DNA of 64,000 nucleotides, from the NCBI GenBank assembly GCA_029931535.1, contig JAQPZY010001346.1, positions 186,001 through 250,000 on the forward strand, written 5' to 3'. The notes below the pieces were generated by a model, which saw nothing but the letters and a program-made list of their open reading frames with translations, was not told the DNA's origin and did no database searches. The translations under genes were made by a program, and so were the position numbers. Source of the stretch: Margaritifera margaritifera. Taxonomy: Eukaryota > Mollusca > Bivalvia > Unionida > Margaritiferidae. Every line of letters starts with the position of its first letter. The first letter of the stretch is position 1. This document shows positions 12,569-23,624 of this stretch, piece after piece.

Positions 12569-14505
12569 CAGTAAAGCCCCGCTATAGCATGCTTCGTTAT
12601 AGCACGAATTCATATATAACACAATCGTGGCATGGCTCCCGAAATGTCATATATTTTTTTCATCCATGAAGAAAGATGTATTTTTTTCAAAGTACGAAAA
12701 ATAATGTGTAAAAAATTAATTATCATTTTGGGGAAGAGATCGTGTATGAGTTCGGATATAATATGATCGTGGCGTGGCTCCCAAAATTTTGCAATAATTT
12801 CGCCAATTTCTTGAACTACTGCAAAGTTTTGTGCCAAAATAAACAAGAGTTTGATTTAATAATTTGGCAAGATGCATTTCTTTATATGAATAAAGATGCT
12901 GAACATTTCTATTTGTGAATGTTCATTTCAAATGTGTCAGTAGTCAATCACTGCACTTTGATCTTAGTTTATTTTTGAAAGATGTCAGCTCATTTTAAAG
13001 CTGATAAGTGTTAATCTTATTATTGATACATGAACAATAAAGTCGTTAAGTTTTCTTTGTGTTTGTCTTCTATACATTCTGTATGCAATCGTTGCCCAAA
13101 CAATGGCCGACATATGTTTGCTCATTCAACTGCATACACAGCCAAGCACCAAACAATGCGGTAGTTGATAAAATATTCTCGCCTTAATGTATAAATCAAT
13201 TAATTAAAGTCATTGATAATCATCAAAGTCAATCTCAAAGCTAAAGGTTGTTCAAACCACACGGCAATGATTTATAAAACATAAAAAAAACAAAAGCCGC
13301 CAACACGCACACGTGGCTTGGTGGTGTTGTTAGACAATTGCCACGCAATCAGTTGACCAGTGAACAATGTTGTCCATTCCCTATAAAAATGACCCCATTG
13401 TTGATTAACAATTATTCTTGCTGTGGTCGTTCAAACAAATAGGTGTCAGAGTTTTAATTAGTAGTTATTTACAATGGATAACAGTACACAGAAACACAAA
13501 GCTTTTATTGCTAAAGAGAAGCTTGAAGCCATGGACAGGATTAAGTCCGGTGTTTCCACAAGTCAGATTTAATTCCCAAGTGATATTTCCCAAGTTATCT
13601 GCCAGTGCACGTGGACCGAAAAGCCTTTGTCTTGTAAAGGCACTCACATTGTTTTCAAGTTGACAATCCTTTTGATCGAGCCGCGAATCTAATACTTGTT
13701 CAGTGCCAAGTAGAGTTCTACAACTTCACGTGCATATACTTTGACCTTGATCCTTTAGCTTGTAAAGGAACCACACTCTTTGTTTTCCCACGTGACAACC
13801 CTTTGATCAAGCCATGAGTTTGATACTTGTTCAGTGCCAAGTAACAGAAGGTGGTTATTTGAACACCCTGTGATCTTGCCGCACAATTGACACATGTTCA
13901 GTTGCATCCTTTAATAGATTTCTGACTTTATGATCAAAGTGTTACTTACAGAGCCCAAGCTCAGTCTCTGCATAAGCACCCGCATATGACAGTAAAGCCG
14001 AGGAATCGGAGTCGGACGAAATTTACGATGACTGGATGACGATGATTTACAATGACTAGACGACGATGTAGGATTTCAGAACTTTATCAGACAATGATAT
14101 TATACTTCTGTGTGCATATTTTCGATGGAATTATTATGGACTCACGCCTACGCAAGCCATGAGATCGGTTGGTGAGTACACGTGTTGATCCTTTAACTAT
14201 TCATGCTATACATTAGACATGTACATATAAATGTACCAATGCATGGTTCTCTGAATAAAGTAAAATATTATATGTGCAATCTCTGTTTTCACTGCATGTG
14301 TGTTTCTCGTTTAATATGCATTGATTTAAGATGGTAACTGTGCCAATGAAGCACGTTGTTTTGTGCGCACAATTTTACCCCCATCCCCCCTTTTTGGGTG
14401 CATGCATCATTTTGGTTTTGTCTAGGTTGGTTATAACACAGTTCGGGACATAGCACGATCTCGTTTTGTGGACCCTGACCATCATGCTATAGCAGGGCTT
14501 TAGTG
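12569..14505 (+). mobile_element. Pogo/Tigger-type DNA transposon, internally decayed
   Basis: Terminal inverted repeats: CAGTAAAGCCCCGCTATAGC at the left, and the reverse complement of CACTAAAGCCCTGCTATAGC at the right, followed by the shared CATG. That is 21 of 23 positions alike. TA flanks both sides (12567-12568 and 14506-14507), the target duplication expected for this superfamily. Inside, at 13473 on the plus strand, an ATG opens a frame with KEKLEAMDRIKSGVSTSQI, the helix-turn-helix (CENP-B/Psq-like) start of pogo/jerky transposases. It stops after about 30 codons. No DDE domain was found, so this 1.94-kb copy is non-autonomous. Subterminal duplications of the 'catgatcgtggcatggctccc' type lie at 12620-12640 and 12765-12785. 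Confidence 0.82.
13473..13570 (+). pseudogene. Remnant of pogo transposase N-terminal HTH
   Basis: About 32 codons from ATG 13473 to a TAA near 13569. The helix-turn-helix pattern is EKLEAMDRIKSGVSTSQI, as in the first DNA-binding helix pair of CENP-B-related transposases. The second HTH and the DDE catalytic domain are missing, so only a broken end survives inside the inverted repeats at 12569-14505. Confidence 0.65.
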
Positions 14506-14904
14506 TATCTACAACATTCTGTCCACAATATCAGTATGTGACACTTGTCAGAATGATGTCTGTTCATGTGAATCGATTCAAAGAAATCACTGCTGTTCAA
14601 CGCTATACTTGCAGGATGACAGGACTATAAATATGTACATGCTTGCTTATCTCTGCTTTTTATTCACTTACTATGTAATATTTTCCATTACTTACTCTTG
14701 TAATGGTAATGATAATGGAGACTCAGATGCACAGTGCATGATAATTTATGATTGGTATGAGCATAATGATGTAACTAAATATAAGGAATCCATATGAACA
14801 AATCCTACTAAAGGTAATCTTCAACATGACAATTGTTCTGCAGCAATAAATAAATGTAATATTGTCAGTGATCAAGATAATAATGTTGTTTATAATCTTG
14901 TAAA

Positions 14905-15964
14905 AAGAGGTTTTAAAATTGGAACCTTAAATATATGCCACTTACTGCCAAAATTACATGAAATTAACGAAACTTTCCTTAATTCAAGCATAACTTGTAG
15001 AGAATTATTAATAGATGGGTTTGTATTTGAACGGAACGATAGAATAGGCAAGTTTGGAGGGGGGCTTGTGGTATATATAAGGAGCGATCTAAATTACAAG
15101 CGATGCCTAGATTTAGAATGCACTGATCTGGAAACTGTTTCGCTTGAATTCACATTTGCCCACACTTGATCAGTTCTAACCTGCTTTGTATACCGTCCAC
15201 CAAATGCCCAATCTTTATGGATTGATCAGTTTGAGAACCAAATAATCAAGGCTGCATCTGGAAACCTAGAATTGGTTCTTCTCAGTGATTTTAATATAAA
15301 CTTTCATTCATCTTGTACCAATAGTAAATGGTTAAATATGACACAAACATATAATCTTAGCCAGATTGGGAAAACACCAACAAGGCAAACAAATTGTACC
15401 TCATCTATTATTGACTATATATATTCCACTCATCCTGAAAGTATCATAGAATTAAGAGTACTATCACTCACCATAAGTGACCACTATCCAGTTTGTCTTA
15501 CTCACAAGATTGGTTTACATACCCCAAAGAAGGGAAAGCATTTGGAAATGAAATACAGATGTTATAAAAAATTTAATGAGAATAATTTTTTACTAGATTT
15601 ATCTAATGCATCATTTGAAGAAATTTTGGAATGTGAGGACCCAGTTCATGATATGTTTTACTCAAAATTCTTAAATATACTTGATAAACATGCTCCACAG
15701 AAGCATAAAAGAATAAAAACATACGGACAGCCTCATTGGTATAATAAGAAAATCCAAACTGTTAGAAAGCTACGAGATCAATATCACAAACAAGGGGATC
15801 AGGGAAATTACAGATTATGGTGCAACAAAACAGTGTCTCTTATCAGGAAATCGAAACAAGCCTATTTCACAGAAGCAATAAACAAAAACAAAGACAAAAG
15901 AACTCTCTGGAAATATATTATTGAATTACATCCCCAAAAAATCCAGGTTTCCCAACTCAGATGA
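14905..15964 (+). pseudogene. LINE endonuclease (AP-type) and linker, broken
   Basis: The first part (about 14905-15165) reads KRGFKIGTLNICHLLPKL, then ETFLNSSI and a DRIGKFGGGLVVYI segment, typical of the apurinic-endonuclease-like domain that nicks the target. An in-frame TGA at about 15166 breaks it. The frame continues at 15180 with the YRPPN motif, then in the open frame from 15272 with LSDFNIN (metal-binding Asp/Asn), and ends the domain with ISDHYPV (catalytic His). A basic linker follows (HKRIKTYGQPHWYNKKI, then RKSKQAYFTEAINK), leading towards the reverse transcriptase. The core is complete apart from the stop. Confidence 0.82.
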
Positions 15965-17291
15965 AAACTGGAAATAAAATCCTCTCTGACACAAAAGACA
16001 TAGCTGAACATCTAAACAACCATTTCTGCAATTGTGCTAATGAACACCAGACTATACAAAATTAGAAGAATATGTGGGCTCCAAACTTCAGAACAACCTT
16101 GAAAACAAACTAGAAATAATGGAAATAACAAATAAAGATGTATGGCACTATCTCGAAAACCTTGTTACTCAAAACGCTACAGGGGTAGATGGTATAGGTC
16201 CTAAATTGTTAAAACTAAGTGCTAATGTAATACACAAGTCAATAGCACACATTATAAACTTAAGCGTAAAATGTTATAAATTTCCTTCTACCTTAAAGAG
16301 GGCAAGAATAACACCACTACATAAGGGCAATGAGAAAGATCTTCCAGAAAATTACAGACCTATTTCGGTACTACCCACCATTTCCAAAATTATTGAGAAA
16401 CATGTTGCAAAACAAAAAATTTACTTTCTTACAAACAAATAACCTCCTACATCAACATCAATCAGGTTTTCGATCAAACCACTCGTGTCATACTGCGCTA
16501 ATAAAGATAATTGATAAATAGCTTGAAGACATTGATAAGGGTAACATAATAGGATCTATCTTTTTAGATCTAAAGAAGGCATTTGACTTTATTGACCATA
16601 ACATACTTATTGGAAAATTAGTTTATTACAATTTCAGTGCAAAAACCATTTCCTGGATACAAGTTTATCTTAGTGACAGAACCCAGCAAGTGCAACTAAA
16701 CAGTACTCTATCAAGTCCTGGTCGCATAAAATATGGTGTGCCTCAGGGCTCAATCCTAGGACATATCTTATTTCTCTTATACATTAATGACCTGCCACTG
16801 TATACAGAAGACACTGAAACTGATATGTATGCAGATGATGCAACATTACACACATCACATCAAAACAGTAACACAATCCAAGAACAGCTGGAGCACAATC
16901 TTAATCATATCAGTAATTGGTGTCAAGAAAATGGAATGTATATAAATACCCAATAGACCCCTGCAATTATAGTAGGAACATCAAACAGATTATCCATGCA
17001 AAACCCCATTCGATTGTCTGTAAATGATGAATATATACCTAATGTAGAATGTCATAAGCTCCTAGGAGTATATGTTGGTGATAAACTAACTTGGAATCAT
17101 CACATAGATCATGTCTGTAACATAATAGCCTACAAACTAACACTACTGCAAAGACTGAAGAAATATCTACCAATGCATGCAAGGAAACTATTCTATTCAA
17201 CTTACATAATACCTATTATGGACTACTGTTGCACAGCATGGGGATCATGCACACAAACTAATAATAATTGTATAATCAAACTTCAGAAGCA
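15965..17291 (+). pseudogene. LINE reverse transcriptase, broken, 5' of hAT insertion
   Basis: Frames at 16074-16442, 16440-16690 and 16690-16956 together cover the fingers and palm. Landmarks are the ITPLHKGNEKDLPENYRPIS block (motif 1), an SGFRSNHSCHTALI block, LDLKKAFDFIDH (catalytic aspartate), GVPQGSILGHILFLLYINDL, and the YADD box (MYADDATL) with both catalytic aspartates. The thumb follows in the frame at 16996 (CHKLLGVYVGDKLTWNHHI). Stops at about 16519 and 16954 and a frame change near 16440 break it. The frame ends abruptly at a KLQKH block, exactly where the hAT insertion starts. Confidence 0.85.
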
Positions 17292-17553
17292 CATACATGG
17301 ATTTCAAACCAGTAGATTTAAAAATTTTGATCAGTAGATTGGCCTCTAAACCAGTAGATTTTTTATCGGCATAAATTTTTTGTTTCAAGGGGATGGAAAA
17401 CAAAACAAGTGCTTTTTTGTGTGCCATAATGTGTATTCTCTTAATACTATAATAAAACAGCAAGTTTGAACATGAATCAGATTCATTTTGATGGAAAATG
17501 TTACAATAATAATTAATTAATAGGAGTCAGTATATGGTCAAATAATGAAAAAG

Positions 17554-18010
17554 TAAGAGTTGTTTATCTGATAGTTCACTGAAAAGATTTTTCTTTTATA
17601 AAATCCATTTTTAGTTTCCTTCATAACATCACTGTCTAGTGACCACTGATGACATTCATGGTGGGTATTAAGCTTCACGCTTAACAAGCTCTCAACAGTT
17701 CTCTGATCCAGATTTCCACATGAATCACTTTGTATTTTCCAAAGAATGGAGAATGTCCTCTCTGTATCAGCATTAGAACATTGTAATGACAGGACAACCA
17801 TACTCGGCCTGCAAAGAAGTTCTAACTTCAGTTTTCCTATCGCTGGGTTTGTAAAGCTGCTGAATGCTCTCCAGTACTCCTCCAAGCTATGTTCACCCCG
17901 AGGAGGAAGTTCCTGACTTGGACTTAAGATGTATCCCTGAGCCTCATCCTCAAAGGCTTCTTTCTCTTCATGGCTCAGATACAAAAATCTGTTGGCAAGT
18001 TTCGCCACTG
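17554..18010 (-). CDS. hAT transposase C-terminal exon (dimerisation region)
   Basis: An open minus-strand frame of about 150 codons that reads EYWRAFSSFTNPAIGKLKLE, then LSLQCSNADTERTFSIL, then a GNLDQRTVESLLSVKLN segment. This is the classic hAT C-terminal dimerisation signature (SNADxERxFS). No in-frame stop interrupts it. An acceptor (TTTTTTTATTTACAG on the minus strand) lies just before it at about 18011, so it is likely a final exon. It enters in a phase that does not match the exon at 18222-18302, so one or more central exons, including the DDE catalytic core, are missing. Despite the clean frame it cannot be a full transposase. It could still dimerise with one. Confidence 0.75.
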
Positions 18011-18221
18011 TAAATAAAAAAAATGAAGATTGATTTAAACTTGAAATAAAAATGAAAAAAAAAAATACATGATGTATTTATGCTTTTATGAATAATTTAT
18101 CCAAACTTTAAAATTAATTATCTTGTAATATATTTTTAACTGATATATTTTATCTGCAGCTTGAATTTAATTTATGTGCATGAAAACTTCAAATAGTTTA
18201 TGAAATACAAAAGATGCCTAC

Positions 18222-18302
18222 CTTTGAAACACACAATGCAAACTCAAGACCTTTGCTACTCACCTCCACACACTTAAACTCTGATATCCAAGCATTGTTG
18301 AG
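18222..18302 (-). CDS. hAT BED-like exon 2
   Basis: An 81-nt minus-strand exon of 27 codons. The acceptor ATATTTCAAG precedes it and the donor AG/GTAGGC follows. The peptide AWISEFKCVEVSSKGLEFAL, followed by CVSK, matches the start of the BED-like zinc finger of hAT proteins (a W-x4-F, then SSKG-x-EFA-x-C). The second half of the finger (second Cys, His pair) is not encoded here and would be on a lost exon. Entry and exit are both in phase 0, fitting exon 1. Confidence 0.65.
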
Positions 18303-18445
18303 CTTGAAATATTTCATTGCGGTTTGTTTTTTAGCATTGGAAAAAGTACACATTTCGAATTGAACAAAAAATATAAGAGCTGTCCTCTTAAAACGTCTTG
18401 AACAATACAATAACAATTAAACAAGTCAAAAATCAAAATACTTAC

Positions 18446-18529
18446 TCTAGTGTGTCTGCTGAAATAATTTGTTATGGTCGGTCTCCATTTTATCTCCCCT
18501 CCGCCAAGGGTTAGCCGACTTGCATCCAA
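18446..18529 (-). CDS. hAT exon 1 (N-terminus)
   Basis: Minus-strand ATG at 18529 and 28 codons ending in TNYFSRHTR, then a strong donor AGA/GTAAGTATT. The ITNYF segment is a common N-terminal feature of hAT-type proteins. It leads in phase 0 into the exon at 18222-18302 across a 143-nt intron. I infer the start from the frame, the donor and the position near the element's end. No promoter was identified. Confidence 0.55.
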
Positions 18530-18804
18530 GACTCAGAAAACATCATTGACTACCTTTTATCCCTTTATTACTTACAACACCTCAAAAAACATCCCTCATT
18601 TGGCCTTAAACTCCCCAAATTCCAACAATAAGGTAATCAATTAACAGCTTTCTGTGTACACATGTTGGCTGTTCTGTAACAATTCTAATCCTATTGCTCT
18701 TCCACGCATCATTGCAGCTGTTGTTGTAGTGGTGGAGCAATTCCAGTTCCAGACTTGTTCTGGCTGGTTTATCTATTGTGTCGATAGAACGCTTAAAAAT
18801 GCCT

Positions 18805-18805
<1 letters not shown>

Positions 18806-18885
<80 letters not shown>
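18806..18885. repeat. (TA)n microsatellite
   Basis: About 80 bp of TA dinucleotides within the hAT element. The plus-strand open frame across it is a repeat artefact. Confidence 0.95.
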
Positions 18886-18887
<2 letters not shown>

Positions 18888-19011
18888 TTTTTTTATATAT
18901 AAATTCTTTTAATTTTCAAAAGCGGTAGATTTTAGCTACTAAACGGTATGTGCGGTAGATGGCCGTTAAAATGGTGAGTTTACCGCCGGTAGAATCAGAT
19001 GTATGGAAGCA

Positions 19012-19381
19012 TGCAGCTAGAATTGTACTAGATGTCAATCCAATGACACCGTCTGCTGACATGTTTAAGTCTTTAAACTGGCTCACTTCTGACAAAAGAA
19101 TTTCGTATCATAGATGTATTATGGTTTATAAAACCCTTCATAATTTAACATCTCTTTACCTGTATGAAATGCTTGTCAAAGCCAGCAATACTGCCTCTAT
19201 GTACTCTTTAAGATCAGCATCAAACCTGTGTTTAAAACTACCAAGAGCAAGAACTAATGCATTGAAAAAGACTTTTACATATACAGGGTCTTCAGAATGG
19301 AATCAGCTACTACTTGAACTAAAGCAGGCTGACGGTGTTGCCGTGTTCAAGTCAGGCTATTTCAGCTACCTAAACATATAA
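19012..19381 (+). pseudogene. LINE C-terminal domain, 3' of hAT insertion
   Basis: This continues the LINE protein interrupted at 17291: AARIVLDVNPMTPSADMF, SLNWLTSDKRISYHRC, then a VYKTLHNLTSLYLYEML segment. An ARTNALKKTF and a SSEWNQLL block follow, ending at TAA 19379-19381. This is the standard C-terminal region of CR1/L2 reverse transcriptase proteins. It is read without a break. The frame is open backwards into the hAT end, so an apparent ATG at 18959 belongs to the hAT element and is not a real start. Confidence 0.82.
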
Positions 19382-19661
19382 TGTCTCTCACCAAATATTC
19401 CAACAGTTCCTTCTTTGTTCTTATGAGTATGCATAAATCAGCTGCAAACATGTTACTCTGATGCAGATGTATAAACATTGCAAGTCTTAAGTGAACTATT
19501 TGTGTAACATTAACCTGTAATTAATACGTTCATTCTTTCTTTCTTTTATAAATATTATATACATTTATAGAATGTTGTCTTCCCCATGACGGCCTCATGC
19601 AAGATTAGCTAACAATTTGGCTACATGAGTTGTACCCTCTGAAAATAACCCTCAGAAAATA

Positions 19662-19664
<3 letters not shown>

Positions 19665-19704
<40 letters not shown>
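19665..19704 (+). repeat. (TTA)n LINE tail
   Basis: About 13 TTA triplets directly after AATAAAG form the 3' tail of the LINE. The minus-strand copy at 8636 ends in the same triplet, which supports a shared family with a microsatellite-type 3' end. Confidence 0.9.
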
Positions 19705-20334
19705 GTTATCCATGAGAAGTATATGTGGGGGGGGGGGCACCACTCACCTCCTCCTGTGATGAGAGAGGATCATCAGTCCCTTTTCACGAAGGAGAGAGGA
19801 AAACAGTGGGTTAGTGTCGTGAGTGGAAACAGGACAACAAACCCACAATCATTAGGTTGCCTTCTCCAAGGAGATAGATAAGAAGAGATAGTCCTGTCTT
19901 GCCCCAAGAGTGTTGACAGGACAACAGACTCTCAATTTTGAAATATGCAGTTGAGTTTTTAGAAGACCTGGTTATGTTGGGCCTTTATCCTCTTTTGGGG
20001 TCCCCATCTTTTATCCTACTCTATGGGTCAGATTATGGATAAGGAAAAACTTGGACCTTTGACAAATTAGTAAACAAGATTTACCACCTCCTTCCCCCAG
20101 ATCTCTGTCCGATGCTCATGTGATCTTCAGACACCAGGATCCCATCCATTTTGGAGAGGCTTTCCAAGGTGCAGTCTAAAATGGACCTTCTGTTGCTTCC
20201 ACACTCGGCGATGATTAGGGAGTTAACACATAAGTTGTCACGAGGCCAGGAGGTGGCCAAACAGTAGAAGAGTTGGTCCCCTCTTCTACGCTGTGACCCC
20301 TTGTTTCCACCTCCAGTTACAGGGTCCATTTGTC

Positions 20335-20700
20335 CGCTGGGCCCATTAAGCCCCCTGCCTTGACTTGGTTGCTATCCGGGTGGGGATATTGGCACGGACT
20401 TGAGCCTTTCTCTCCATTAAGTCCTTAGCGGCTTTGGAACTCTAGGCTCATATGCTAGTTACTATAGCCAAACATTTTTTTGGCTGTCTCATTCAATCTT
20501 TTGAAGGAGGAATCATTGTTTTTTTGCTGTTTTGCAGAGATTGTTGAAGGACATTGCCAGGACATTGAGACATGCTCTCTGTGTCCATGTTGCTTTCTGC
20601 CAGGCTTCTCCGTCTCCATCCTGCCTTGAAGACATGAAAGGTTTGTGCTCAAGCACAGGGCTGCTCCACTTGATGTGTAGATGTTATTTGTAGGATTAAT
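20335..20700 (+). pseudogene. DIRS gag-like remnant (copy 1)
   Basis: A badly frameshifted region that aligns base by base, in the same order, with the better preserved gag-like frame at 43759-44118. Shared landmarks include 'ttagcggctttggaac' against 'ctggaggctttagaac', then 'ctagttactatagcc' against 'ctagttactacagcc', and 'gacatgctctctgtgt' against 'ggcatgcattatccat'. No long frame remains. Gag products package the element's RNA; this copy cannot make one. Confidence 0.62.
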
Positions 20701-20979
20701 CCCTACAGTAACCTCACAAGATTTGAGGGAACAGCAGCACTGGTCCTAGGCCATGGTACCATTCACGGCTAAACTGGCAAAGAAACACCCCATCCTGTAA
20801 GGTCAATGGGTCCCCCTCCGAAACATTTTCAACAGGGTCCCCAGTAGAACAGTCAGACCCAGTTTAAAACTCCCTTCTGCCTGTCTTTCACATGATGAGG
20901 TAGCTGGAGGGGTCAGGGGAGGATGTATGTGAATCCCTATCCTTCCCTAAGGTGGGAGGCAGTGGGTCAAGTCTCCCTT

Positions 20980-22203
20980 CTCTTGCCAGTAGGATCCAGA
21001 CTGGCCCTTGTTTTTGAGGCTTGGTTGGACCTCACGGACAATGCGTGGGTTCTTTCCGCAATAAAGAAATTAGAGAGGGTGACAATCATGCAAAGTCTTG
21101 GATTTTATTTACAGATCTTCCTGGTTTCAGAAATGGGGAAAGTTTTGACTTGTTATCAATCTTTCCCTGTTAAACAAGTTTCTTCTTGAAGAGCATTTTA
21201 AAATGGTGACATCTGCCTCAGTTGTGAATGCTATCAGGTCGATTGACTGGGCTGTCTCCATAGATCTCCACGATGTCTACCTTCACATCCCCAGCTTCCC
21301 AAAACACAAAAAATTCCTGTGTTTTGTCTGGGACAGATCTTTCAATTCCGGCCTCTTCCCATTGGTCTCACCAACACAGCCAGAGCCAGAGTCTTTACCA
21401 GGGTGCTTGGTGTAATAGAGGCTCACTTGAGGTCTTTTGATGACTGCTTGATGCACAATGTCCTCAGATGTGCCTTAATGAGGGATCTGTGACTCGGTTG
21501 GGAGATAGTGACTAATCTGAGACCAATCCTCAACCAGGAAAAGTTGGGCCTGATCCCTTTGGAGAATTTTGTTTACATGGGGATGAATTTCCTCACCTGC
21601 CAAAGGACAGTTTAGTATGTCAGAGAAGACTTCATTGTCTGCTTGTTTTTGCCTCTCTCCCCTAAGGATCTGAATGCAGATGTGAACTTAGTTCCACCCA
21701 GAAAGACTTCATTTGCAGCCTTTCCAGTTCCTATTTCTAGCAAACTGGAGACTGTGCAATGACCCTTTGTTTGCTCAGATGCCGATGAGATCTAATTTTT
21801 GTCACTCTCTGCATTGGTGGAAAAATGGTTTGTGACCGAAATCCCAATATATGCCCCGGAACCTCATTCCGTTCTGTACACTGATGCCTCAGATTGGGAT
21901 TGGTGTCCTCACTTGGAGCCCAAGAGAGTATTTATTCAGGGCTTGTGGTCTTGGGAAGAATCTTCCATTCATATCAACAACCTAGAAATGCTGGCTGTTT
22001 TTCTAGCACTTCAAGGAGGCATTAATCACATAAGACATGTCATGGTTGCGACAGACAACACATTGGTCATAGCGTACCTCAGTTGTCTGGGGAGTAATCA
22101 TGCTCCTTCTCTTTGTTTGGAAGTCTGGAATTTCCTCTGTTGGACAGTCTCGGTGGATATTTCAGAGTCTGTTATATTCTGGGCAAGAGAAGTATTCTGG
22201 TAA
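20980..22203 (+). pseudogene. DIRS reverse transcriptase and RNase H, broken
   Basis: Pieces in three frames. The N-terminal RT entry is LDLTDNAWVLSAI (about 21030). Motif A is AVSIDLHDVYLHI (21250-21290) with its catalytic aspartate, then KIPVFCLG in another frame and a GLTNTARARVFTRVLGVIEA block. The catalytic-loop region near 21435 reads SFDDCLM, in place of the usual YLDD. RNase H is an open frame at 21799-22203 with YTDASDWDW (first Asp), SSIHINNLEMLAVFLAL (Glu) and VMVATDNTLVIAYL (Asp). This is the DIRS-type RNase H (TDAS, LHINxLEL, TDNT). Several stops lie between RT and RNase H. Confidence 0.78.
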
Positions 22204-22679
22204 ACAGCCTGACCAGACAGGGTTGGGTGGTCCTCACATAATGGACTCTGCACCACACCAGTTGGAGCAGAGACACTTTTTCAGCTGTGGTAGCCAATTG
22301 TAGACTTGTTTCCTATGTTGCTGAACAACAAGCTCCCTTTTTATGTCTCACAAATTCCAAACCAGATGGCATGGGCAGTGGACTTCAGTCAAAAGTGGGA
22401 TCATCTGTACACCTACACTTCCCACCTTTCAGAATAATCAAGTTCTTCAGAGATGATACCTAGATGTCACAGCTCATCCTGATAGCTGCCCTGTGCCCAT
22501 CAGTCTTGGTTCAACGATCTCCTTGACCTGTTGGTAGACAACCCCAAGAATTACCGCCAAAGATGGATCTGCTATCACAGCACATAGGGTCCCTCCTACA
22601 CAAATGTCCCCAGATTCTTCATCTTCATGCCTGGCTCATATCAAATGATCTATCCACCTAGATCGGTTTTTGAGCAGGG

Positions 22680-23624
22680 TTGACAGCTACATTACTCAGG
22701 CTAAAAGGCAATCAACATCCAAGGTTTACAATACCAAGTGGAAAATCTTCTGTAATTGATGCAGTAGGATACATGTTGATCCTGTCTGTCCCCCTTTTAC
22801 TGCAGTTGCAGATTTTCCCTTGGCATTGTAAAGACTGTTCAGTATCCACCATTGAGGGCTATTTGGCAGCCGTCTCCAATACTCTTACATTCTTTTATGG
22901 TCATTCATCTTTCAGAACTGATCAGGCACTTTGAGTTTCAGAGACTAGTCTCTCACTCTTTAATGCCTAGGTGGAACCTTTCATGTGTTCTTTGGTTGTT
23001 ATCTAAACCTCCTTATGAACCCTTAAGTGAAGTTCCTTTGAGAACTTTACCCTTAAGACAGTTTTCCTTCTTTTCCAAGTGTCCGCAAGAAGATGGTGTG
23101 AAATTCATGTCTTATCAGTGGAAAAGGGCTGTTTAGTGATAACTATGATTAGTCTTCTCTTCTTTGTTAACCTGGGCTTCTGGCCAAGAATCGGCTTAGC
23201 CTATGGTAGCCCCCGTTTCTATTGAAATTTCCGTTCTCGGTCATATCTGTGCTGGGGATATTCAAGATAGACCCCTTTGCCTGGTTAGGTCTTTATGTTT
23301 CTATTTGGCCAAATTAAAAGAGAAATGAAAGGGTTAAACTGCCTTTTTCTCCCTCTCAGTGGTACCTATGATATTTTGGCAACTATCATCTTGAGGTGGA
23401 TTTTTTCAGACTATTAAAAGAGCTTGTCAGTCTGTCACTGAGAGATATCTTTCATCAGAATCAAAGCCCATGAGGTTAGGGCTATAGCTGCATGTTGGGC
23501 CTTTTTTAATCATTCTTTTCTGGATGATGTCATGAAAGCTGCCTTTTGGCTGTGTCGCTCCATTTTCTCTTCCTTCTACCTTTGATCACTGTCACACCAG
23601 AGCAAAGGCATTTATGCATTACTG
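22680..23624 (+). pseudogene. DIRS tyrosine recombinase, broken and split
   Basis: The core-binding part reads STSKVYNTKWKIF (about 22718) and STIEGYLAAVSNTL (about 22845). Then come PRWNLSCVLWLLSKPPYEPL (about 22968-23030) and a region with frame changes. The catalytic half holds AHEVRA at 23466-23483, the His-x-x-Arg pair of tyrosine recombinases, followed by an AFWLCRSIFSSFYL-type segment that in DIRS precedes the catalytic tyrosine. Frameshifts separate these parts. The coding end is cut at 23624 by the TA-flanked transposon and resumes after 27855 (an EPAVSGQKVFKPSF segment). Such enzymes insert circular cDNA. Confidence 0.75.

Larger units (their letters stand above)
17292..19005 (-). 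mobile_element. hAT DNA transposon inserted in the LINE
   Basis: A 1,714-bp insertion. Its ends are CATACAT (17292-17298) and ATGTATG (18999-19005), inverted copies of each other with looser matching beyond. They are flanked by a perfect GAAGCA direct repeat (17286-17291 and 19006-19011). hAT elements normally duplicate 8 bp, so two flanking bases may have mutated or the boundary may be off by one or two. Removing the insert rejoins the LINE reading KLQKH to AARIVLD. Inside, minus-strand exons encode a BED-like start and a C-terminal dimerisation region. Subterminal GTAGATT words cluster at both ends. A long TA microsatellite lies at 18806-18885. Confidence 0.83.
14600..19710 (+). mobile_element. 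CR1-like LINE, nearly complete ORF2, split by a hAT element
   Basis: A non-LTR retrotransposon read from about 14.6 kb to its (TTA)n tail at about 19665-19704, interrupted at 17292-19005. Order: AP-type endonuclease (about 14900-15510), reverse transcriptase (about 16100-17000), and C-terminal domain (17000-17291 continued at 19012-19380). It then has a 3' UTR ending in AATAAAG and TTA repeats. No RNase H domain is present, as in CR1/L2 clades. Several stops and frameshifts (near 15166, 15961 and 16957, among others) show it is inactive. Element length without the insert is about 3.4 kb. I could not find a clear ORF1 or the exact 5' end. Confidence 0.85.

Noticed and set aside
13418..13663. 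81-codon frame as a host gene
   Set aside because: It lies in a different frame over the pogo HTH remnant between the element's inverted repeats.
18654..18902. Open frame with a long Ile-Tyr run
   Set aside because: Translation of a (TA)n microsatellite inside the hAT element.
18959..19011. ATG start for the downstream LINE frame
   Set aside because: The ATG lies in the end of the hAT element; the true LINE frame comes from 17291 across the insertion.
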